From assembly GCF_003952165.1 (NCBI RefSeq), contig NZ_RXFT01000001.1, positions 868,001 through 932,000 of the forward strand: a DNA stretch of 64,000 nt, in the 5' to 3' direction. Origin of the DNA: Variovorax guangxiensis (GTDB lineage Bacteria; Pseudomonadota; Gammaproteobacteria; Burkholderiales; Burkholderiaceae_C). The translations under genes were made by a program, and so were the position numbers. Below, piece by piece: positions 58,956 to 64,000 of the stretch; within the stretch, counting starts at the first letter, position 1, and every line of letters begins with the position of its first letter. Below the pieces are notes generated by a model. The model was not told where the DNA came from and did not search any database. It was given only the letters and a program-made list of their open reading frames with translations.

Positions 58956-59060
58956 TCAGTCCAGCGTGAGCCACTTGATGAGCAGCTCGAACACGAGCCA
59001 CAGGACGGTGCCGCCGAATACGGCGCACAGCACGATGAGCAGCAGAAGATGGATCGACAT
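58956..59060 (-). CDS. 34-aa single-helix membrane peptide
   Basis: The ORF begins ATG 59060 with a strong GGAGGG ribosome site 5 nt upstream and encodes MSIHLLLLIVLCAVFGG, then TVLWLVFELLIKWLTLD. Nearly the whole peptide is one hydrophobic helix. It lies between DUF2892 (37 nt upstream) and the 90-aa gene (19 nt downstream), all on the minus strand behind an FNR box. It resembles small oxidase-associated peptides in size and setting, but no relation is shown. Confidence 0.7.
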   Translation of the reverse strand: MSIHLLLLIVLCAVFGGTVLWLVFELLIKWLTLD

Positions 59061-59097
59061 CCGACCCTCCGTCGTTCGGTGGACGCGCATCCGGATC

Positions 59098-59301
59098 TCA
59101 GCGTCCGTCGCGCGGGCAGGTGCTGATGCCGAACAGGGTGTAGGCCGGGCAGTTGCCCACCACGCCCGTCAGCAGCGGCACCACGCCGATGTAGCCCCAG
59201 AACCCGACGGTTCCCCTGACCGCCAGGGCGATCAGCAGCAGGCCCGCGCCGATGCGCAGCGCGCGGTCGAGGACTCCGACATTCTTTGTCAGGAAAGGCA
59301 T
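59098..59301 (-). CDS. DUF2892-family small membrane protein
   Basis: The 67-aa protein begins MPFLTKNVGVLDRALRIGAG, has two membrane helices and ends GNCPAYTLFGISTC, the DUF2892 pattern (as in the YgaP membrane part, without the rhodanese domain). AAAGGAG precedes the start. A promoter start near 59324 fits an FNR box centred 41.5 bp upstream. Confidence 0.9.
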   Translation of the reverse strand: MPFLTKNVGVLDRALRIGAGLLLIALAVRGTVGFWGYIGVVPLLTGVVGNCPAYTLFGISTCPRDGR

Positions 59302-59358
59302 GCGAAATCTCCTTTGGATGATGAAAGGAAATCTTGCGCGCTGCCTCCCGCGCGGGGG

Positions 59359-59372
59359 TTGAGGTGGATCAA
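59359..59372 (-). promoter_or_regulatory. FNR/Anr box for the DUF2892 operon
   Basis: TTGAG-GTGG-ATCAA matches the consensus but for one base. Its centre (59365.5) lies 41.5 bp before 59324 on the minus strand, with CAAGAT (59336-59331) at -10 and 23 nt to the DUF2892 ATG. A GTGGATC-N5-GATCCAC dyad (59364-59382) overlaps it. Confidence 0.75.
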
Positions 59373-59382
59373 GTCGATCCAC
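59364..59382. repeat. Perfect 7-bp inverted repeat overlapping the FNR box
   Basis: GTGGATC (59364-59370), AAGTC and GATCCAC (59376-59382) form an exact dyad sharing half of the FNR box. A second protein binding here could block FNR. Confidence 0.5.
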
Positions 59383-59405
59383 GAGGCGCTGGGTGGCGCC
59401 GCCGC

Positions 59406-59419
59406 TTGACGCAGCGCAA
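59406..59419 (+). promoter_or_regulatory. FNR/Dnr-like box for the tandem UspA gene
   Basis: TTGAC-GCAG-CGCAA keeps one good half-site and a weaker second half. The centre (59412.5) is 41.5 bp before 59454, with TAAGGT (59442-59447) exactly at -12 to -7. The predicted leader is 31 nt. Confidence 0.6.
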
Positions 59420-59484
59420 GCCCTCGCGTGGCCGGCAGGCCTAAGGTCGCTTCCATCGCAAACCGCCTGTTCAGGAGAGCCTTC

Positions 59485-60309
59485 ATGCAGACCCCGAAAT
59501 CCATCCTGCTTCACCTCGACGGCTCGGCCCGCACGGTGGAGCGCATCAGGCTGGCCCGCCAGCTCGCCGAGACTTTCGATGCCGAAGTGACGGCCCAACC
59601 GTGCACGCTTTCCGCGCTGATGCGCTATCCGTTCTCCATCGAGGCCGCCGCGGAGGCGGTCGCGATCATGCAGGAGATCGACAAGGACGCACGCGACAGG
59701 ATGCACGCCACCTTCATGGAGCATGGTGCGGGCTCGCCGCGCCTGCATTGGACCGAGGCGCAGAGCGACGGCCCATGGGGCTTCGGCCGGCGTGCCCTGT
59801 ACGCCGACCTGCTGATCCTCGGGCAGCGCGACCGCAACGACCCGATGGACGGCGAACTCCCCGGTGACTTCCTGCCCAGCGTGCTGGTGCAAAGCGGCCG
59901 GCCGGCGCTGGTGCTGCCTTACGCCGGGCCCATCGGCCCGATCGGCCGCAACGTGCTGGTGGCCTGGAAGGAGACGCGCGAATCCGCGCGTGCCGTGAGT
60001 TCCGCGCTGCCATGGCTGCGCAAGGCCGATCGCGTGGACGTTGTCGCGTACGGCGAAGGCGCGAACGAATCTCTGCAGAGCCTGCAGGCCTACCTGCGGA
60101 TGCAGGGCGTCGGCAACATTCGCCTGCACCCCGGTGGCGACAAGGAGGAAGACGTCGGCAACAAGCTGCTGTCGCTCGCCTCCGACCTGAGTTCCGACCT
60201 GCTGGTGATGGGCTGCTACGGCCACAGCAGGGCGCGCGAGTGGGTGCTGGGCGGCGCCACGCTGTCCATGCTGCAGTGGATGACGCTGCCGGTGCTGATG
60301 TCCCACTGA
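59485..60309 (+). CDS. Tandem universal stress protein (two UspA domains)
   Basis: The 274-aa protein has a first UspA-like domain (residues 1-150) lacking a good nucleotide motif and a second domain (about 155-274) with MGCYGHSRAREWVLGGATLS, the ATP-binding signature. AGGAGAG precedes the ATG. It is followed after 7 nt by the beta-CASP gene, and a well-placed FNR-like box lies upstream, so low-oxygen induction is likely. Confidence 0.9.
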   Translation: MQTPKSILLHLDGSARTVERIRLARQLAETFDAEVTAQPCTLSALMRYPFSIEAAAEAVAIMQEIDKDARDRMHATFMEHGAGSPRLHWTEAQSDGPWGFGRRALYADLLILGQRDRNDPMDGELPGDFLPSVLVQSGRPALVLPYAGPIGPIGRNVLVAWKETRESARAVSSALPWLRKADRVDVVAYGEGANESLQSLQAYLRMQGVGNIRLHPGGDKEEDVGNKLLSLASDLSSDLLVMGCYGHSRAREWVLGGATLSMLQWMTLPVLMSH

Positions 60310-60316
60310 GGCTTCC

Positions 60317-61669
60317 ATGCGCATCGACTTCCTCGGCGGCACGGGCACCGTCACCGGCTCGAAGTACCTGCTGAGCCATGCGGGCCGGCGGCTGTTGGTC
60401 GACTGCGGGCTCTTCCAGGGGCTCAAGCAGCTGCGCCTTCGCAACTGGGACGTGCTGCCGGTCGATCCCGCCAGCATCGACGCGGTGGTGCTGACGCATG
60501 CTCACATCGACCACAGCGGCTTCGTTCCGCGGCTGGTACGGCTCGGCTTCAAGGGCGTCGTCTACTGCACCACGGCCACCCTGGAGCTCTGCGAGCTGCT
60601 GCTGCCGGACTCGGGCCGCCTGCAGGAAGAGGACGCCGACTATGCCAACCGCCACGGCCACTCGAAGCACAAGCCCGCGCTGCCGCTGTACACCGAGCAG
60701 GAGGCGCGCACGGCCCTCGGTCGCTTCGAGGCGGTTCCCTTCGGCCAGGAGTGTTCGCCATGGCCCGGCTGGTCCTGGCACATGTCCAGGGCCGGCCACA
60801 TACTCGGCGCCGGCAGCCTGCGGATCGGCTGGGACGGTTCGAGCATTCTTTTCTCGGGCGACCTGGGGCGCAGCGAGGACCTGCTGATGCGTCCGCCCGA
60901 GGCCGCCAGCCCCGCGGACTACGTGGTGGTGGAGTCCACCTACGGAGGCCGCAGGCATCCCGTGGCCGACACGCTCACCGAACTCGCGGGCGTGATCAAC
61001 CGCACGGCCGCGCGCGGCGGCATCGTGGTGATCCCGGCCTTCGCCGTCGGCCGGGCGCAGACGCTGCTGCACTGCATCCATCTGCTCAAGGAGGCGCACC
61101 GCATTCCGGACATGCCGGTGTACCTGAACAGCCCGATGGCGACCGACGCCACGCGCATCTACAGGAAGCACTGCGACGAGCACCGGCTGAGCGCGCAGCA
61201 GTGCGCGACGATGCTGGGGAAGACCATCGTCGTCAACACGATCGAGGAGTCGATACGGCTGAACACGCTGGGCTTCCCGTCGATCATCGTGTCCGCCAGC
61301 GGCATGGCCACCGGCGGGCGGGTGCTGCACCACCTGAAGGCCTACGCGCCCGACGCTCGCAACACCATCCTCTTCGCGGGCTTCCAGGCGGCCGGCACGC
61401 GCGGCGCCGCCATGGTGGCGGGCACCGACGCGGTCAAGATCCATGGTGCCTACGTGCCCGTGCGCGCGGAGGTCGCCAACCTGGAGACGCTGTCCGCCCA
61501 TGCCGACCACGACGAACTGCTCGCCTGGCTCGATGGCCAGCGTGCGCCGCGGCAGGTGTTCGTGACCCACGGGGAGCCGGTGGCCGCCGACGCGCTGCGG
61601 CTGGCCATCGAGGAGCGCCACGGCTGGCCGTGCACGGTGCCCGAGTACCGCGAGTCGCGGGAGCTCTGA
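60317..61669 (+). CDS. Metallo-beta-lactamase/beta-CASP hydrolase (RNA-type)
   Basis: The 450-aa protein has the two-zinc motif THAHIDHSG, the later SGDLGRSEDLL Asp region, a beta-CASP insert and the C-terminal SAHADHDEL and VFVTHGEP motifs of the CPSF73-like group. Such proteins are often annotated as RNA exonucleases, but for the bacterial stress-island members the substrate is not established. It is co-transcribed with the UspA gene. Confidence 0.9.
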   Translation: MRIDFLGGTGTVTGSKYLLSHAGRRLLVDCGLFQGLKQLRLRNWDVLPVDPASIDAVVLTHAHIDHSGFVPRLVRLGFKGVVYCTTATLELCELLLPDSGRLQEEDADYANRHGHSKHKPALPLYTEQEARTALGRFEAVPFGQECSPWPGWSWHMSRAGHILGAGSLRIGWDGSSILFSGDLGRSEDLLMRPPEAASPADYVVVESTYGGRRHPVADTLTELAGVINRTAARGGIVVIPAFAVGRAQTLLHCIHLLKEAHRIPDMPVYLNSPMATDATRIYRKHCDEHRLSAQQCATMLGKTIVVNTIEESIRLNTLGFPSIIVSASGMATGGRVLHHLKAYAPDARNTILFAGFQAAGTRGAAMVAGTDAVKIHGAYVPVRAEVANLETLSAHADHDELLAWLDGQRAPRQVFVTHGEPVAADALRLAIEERHGWPCTVPEYRESREL

Positions 61670-61696
61670 ACCGCAGCCCCGCCTTGTGCCTCACGC

Positions 61697-62743
61697 TCAG
61701 GGCACGAGCACCGCGGCACCCTCGATGCGGCCCGCGCGCAGATCGGCCAATGCTTCGTTGGCCTGCGCGAGCGGGTAGGTCCTGACGTGAACCTGCAGCG
61801 GGTGCGCCTGCGCGAAATCGAGGAATTCACGGGCGTCCGCGCGAGTGAGGTTCGCCACCGAGACGACGCTGCGTTCCTCCCACAGCAGCCGGTACGGGAA
61901 GGCGGGAATGTCGCTCATGTGGATGCCGCCGCAGACCACCCGGCCGCCCTTGCGCACGACGCGCAGCGCCGCCGGCACCAGCTCGCCGGCGGGCGCGAAG
62001 ATGATGGCCGCGTCCAGGGCTTCGGCCGGCACTTCGTTGGAGCCGCCGGCCCAGGCGGCGCCGAGGCTGCGCGCGAAGGCCTGCGTCGCCTTGTCCGCGG
62101 GCCGCGTGAATGCATAGACCTGGCGGCCCTGCGCGACTGCGGCCTGCGCCACGAGGTGCGCTGCAGCGCCGAAGCCGAAGATGCCCAGCCGGCGCGCGCC
62201 GTCGCCGGCGGCCTTGAGGCTGCGCCAGCCGATCAGGCCCGCACAGAGCAGGGGAGCGATGCGGGCCGCGTCGGTTTCGGGCATGGGAAGCGGCAGGCAG
62301 AACGCCGCTTCGGCGATCACATGGCTCGCGAAGCCGCCGTCGCGGTGATAGCCGGTGAAGCGCGGTGCGTCGCAGAGGTTCTCGTGGCCATCGACGCAGA
62401 AGGCGCAGCAGCCGCAGCTGTGGCCCAGCCACGGCACGCCCACGCGGTCGCCGACGCGGTGGCCCTCGACGCCCGCCCCGAGGGCCTCGACCACGCCCAC
62501 GATCTCGTGCCCCGGCACGATGGGCAGCACGGGCAGCGGCAACTCGCCGTCGACCACGTGCAGGTCGGTACGGCAGACCGCGCATGCCAGCACGCGCAGC
62601 CGCAGTTCGCCCGGGCCGGGCTGCGGAATGTTGCGCCGCTCGAGTTCCAGCGGCAGCAGGGCCGCGTTCAGCACCATGGCGCGCATGGTCGGCGCGAGCC
62701 GCTCGGCGCAGTCGAAGGAGCGTGCCTGGGACGTGGTGTGCAT
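61697..62743 (-). CDS. Zinc-dependent medium-chain alcohol dehydrogenase
   Basis: The 348-aa enzyme has the catalytic zinc residues in CAVCRTDLHVVDG and VPGHEIVG, the structural zinc cluster GHSCGCCAFCVDGHENLC and an NAD-binding region (LGIFGFGAAAHLVAQ). The closest look is the AdhP-like family acting on small alcohols. An internal Met20 (MRAMVL) may be the true start, since the first 19 residues are atypical and no strong ribosome site precedes 62743. It lies 43 nt after the reductase gene. Confidence 0.88.
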   Translation of the reverse strand: MHTTSQARSFDCAERLAPTMRAMVLNAALLPLELERRNIPQPGPGELRLRVLACAVCRTDLHVVDGELPLPVLPIVPGHEIVGVVEALGAGVEGHRVGDRVGVPWLGHSCGCCAFCVDGHENLCDAPRFTGYHRDGGFASHVIAEAAFCLPLPMPETDAARIAPLLCAGLIGWRSLKAAGDGARRLGIFGFGAAAHLVAQAAVAQGRQVYAFTRPADKATQAFARSLGAAWAGGSNEVPAEALDAAIIFAPAGELVPAALRVVRKGGRVVCGGIHMSDIPAFPYRLLWEERSVVSVANLTRADAREFLDFAQAHPLQVHVRTYPLAQANEALADLRAGRIEGAAVLVP

Positions 62744-62786
62744 GGCGGGCTCGCCAAAAAAGGATGAAGGCAGGGGCGTCGCCGCC

Positions 62787-63506
62787 TCAGGCCATGTATT
62801 TGCCGCCGTTGATCGACAGCGTGATGCCGTTGATGAACGCCGACTCGTCCGCGACGAGGAACACCACGCCGCGCGCGATCTCGGCGGGCGTGGCGAGGCG
62901 GCCGGCCGGAATGTCCGACAGAATCCTCGCCATCGTCTCGGGTGCGACCGCCTCCACCATGGGGGTGTCGGTGTAGCCTGGTGCCACCACGTTGGCGGTG
63001 ATGTTGCGCGAGGCGCCTTCCAGCGCGAGCGACTTGGTGAAGCCCACGAGCCCGGCCTTCGTGGCCGCGTAGTTCACCTGGCCCGCCTGCCCGGACAGGC
63101 CGTTGACCGAACCCATGTTCACGATGCGGCCGAAGCGGCGCTCGCGCATGCCGCCGATGACGGCGCGGCACATGCTGAAGCAGCCGCCCAGGTTCACGTC
63201 GAGCACCTCGCGCCACTGCTCCAGGCTCATCTTGTGCAGCATCGTGTCGCGGGTGATGCCGGCGTTGTTGACCAGCACGTCGATGGGGCCGAGTTCGGAC
63301 TCCACGTGCGCGACGCCGGTCTGGCAGGCGGCGTGATCCGCCACGTTCCAGCAGAAGGCCGGGATGCCGGTGCGCGCGGCGAAGGCCTGCGCGGCCTCCG
63401 CGCGGTTCGCGAAGTTCACCGCCACGCGGTAGCCCGCCGCCTGCAGTGCCTCGGCCGTGGCCGCGCCGATGCCCGAGGTCCCGCCGGTGACGAGCGCGAC
63501 GCGCAT
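62787..63506 (-). CDS. phaB: Acetoacetyl-CoA reductase PhaB/PhbB
   Basis: The 239-aa short-chain dehydrogenase has TGGTSGIGAA (cofactor), NNAGITRD, GSVNGLSGQAGQVNYAATKAG (catalytic Ser, Tyr and Lys) and VAPGYTDTPM. It reduces acetoacetyl-CoA to (R)-3-hydroxybutyryl-CoA for polyhydroxybutyrate. In this low-oxygen cluster it may act as an electron sink (inferred). It starts one base after the stop of the BON gene. Confidence 0.92.
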   Translation of the reverse strand: MRVALVTGGTSGIGAATAEALQAAGYRVAVNFANRAEAAQAFAARTGIPAFCWNVADHAACQTGVAHVESELGPIDVLVNNAGITRDTMLHKMSLEQWREVLDVNLGGCFSMCRAVIGGMRERRFGRIVNMGSVNGLSGQAGQVNYAATKAGLVGFTKSLALEGASRNITANVVAPGYTDTPMVEAVAPETMARILSDIPAGRLATPAEIARGVVFLVADESAFINGITLSINGGKYMA

Positions 63507-63507
63507 C

Positions 63508-64000
63508 TCAGGCGTCCACGAGCAGGTCGTTCACCACCACCGTGACGCCCGGCGTGGCCCATGCGGCGCCTTGCACCGCGTCGCGCTCGGTCCAGGAGTG
63601 GACGGTGCCGCGCAGCGTGACGTGCGAGCCGTCCACCGAGATGGAGAGCTTGCGGGCCTCGCGGTCGGCCTGGCGCGAGAGCGCCTCGTGGATCTTCTTT
63701 TCCACGTCGGCGGGGCTCACCCTGGGCTTGACCTTCACGAGGTTCGACACGCCGGTCACGCCCATCAGGTCGCGCACGGCGACTTCGGCGGCGTTGCGCT
63801 GGTAGTCCCATTCGACCTCGCCGTTCAGGCTGAGCCAGCCCTTCTCCACCATCGGGTGGATCTTGCCGTCGGGCACGAGCACGTTCCATTCGAGCGCGCG
63901 CTCGGCCGCCAGGGCGATGTCGGCGTCGGTGCGCTGATTGTCGAAAGGCAGCTTCACCGTGAGTTCGATCGCCAGCGCCTTCACGCCGTAGACGCGCTGC
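63508..64000 (-). CDS. BON-domain protein (5' end outside window)
   Basis: The frame stays open to the window edge, so the start lies beyond 64000. The visible 164 codons hold the end of one BON unit (VYGVKALAIELTVKLP), a full unit (MVEKGWLSLNGEVEWDYQRN to VTGVSNLVKVKP) and another (LSISVDGSHVTLRGTVHSWT to VTVVVNDLLVDA). OsmY-like proteins with three such units bind phospholipids and respond to stress. A GTG at 63984 is an unlikely start because it would cut the first unit. Confidence 0.87.
   Translation of the reverse strand, partial: QRVYGVKALAIELTVKLPFDNQRTDADIALAAERALEWNVLVPDGKIHPMVEKGWLSLNGEVEWDYQRNAAEVAVRDLMGVTGVSNLVKVKPRVSPADVEKKIHEALSRQADREARKLSISVDGSHVTLRGTVHSWTERDAVQGAAWATPGVTVVVNDLLVDA

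Noticed and set aside
63508..63984. GTG 63984 as the true start of the BON protein
   Set aside because: The frame continues to the window edge and encodes the rest of a BON unit (RVYG before VKALAIEL), so the gene extends beyond.

Overview
The window comes from a high-GC Gram-negative bacterium. Gene content, codon use and the DUF6502/DUF5666 pair point to a betaproteobacterium of the Comamonadaceae, Variovorax-like; this is inferred from protein character and not from a marker gene. No rRNA, tRNA, CRISPR array, insertion sequence or phage gene was seen.

Layout. (1) 1-10092: a Tad (Flp) pilus operon running rightward: cpaB (cut by the window edge), secretin, small lipoprotein, two Flp pilins each followed by an RNA hairpin, TadG and two TadE-like pseudopilins, TadZ/CpaE, CpaF ATPase, TadB, TadC. 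(2) 10113-12633: a leftward NarL-type two-component system separated from tadC by a bidirectional terminator. (3) 12961-19968: poorly known genes: a two-repeat small protein, a coupled DUF6502/DUF5666 pair, a large EF-hand membrane protein, a charged small protein and a YbhN-like flippase-type membrane protein. (4) 19981-38735: an alpha-glucan/trehalose island of about 17 kb: a divergent glycosidase, then glgB-glgE-treS/mak-mscS-glgX-treZ-malQ/treY. This joins the GlgE pathway (trehalose to maltose to maltose-1-phosphate to branched glucan) to the TreYZ pathway (glucan back to trehalose), with two enzyme fusions and an MscS-like channel, which suggests osmotic adaptation. (5) 38765-44161: a LysR regulator diverging from a six-gene operon (ketopantoate-reductase-like, VOC, MaoC, CoA-transferase, AroE-like, AroQ-like) whose combined pathway I cannot name. 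(6) 44689-48293: two exported lipoproteins, an alginate-lyase/LamG protein and a barrel-hydrolase-like protein. (7) 48312-58695: UspA and the complete cbb3 oxidase set ccoI-S-N-O-Q-P-G-H, a small membrane protein, hemN and a SafE-like protein. (8) 58664-64000: a low-oxygen/stress group (small winged-helix-like protein, 34-aa membrane peptide, DUF2892, UspA, beta-CASP hydrolase, alcohol dehydrogenase, acetoacetyl-CoA reductase, BON protein cut by the edge).

Regions 7 and 8 are tied together by four FNR/Anr-type boxes, each sitting 41.5 bp from a plausible transcription start, so they look like one oxygen-responsive regulon. Other noteworthy points are a shared small domain present three times in two unlinked genes, a TTG-started LysR with its operator, paired TGACA-N3-AATGTC sites ahead of the lyase gene, and in-frame tandem repeats within three coding genes.
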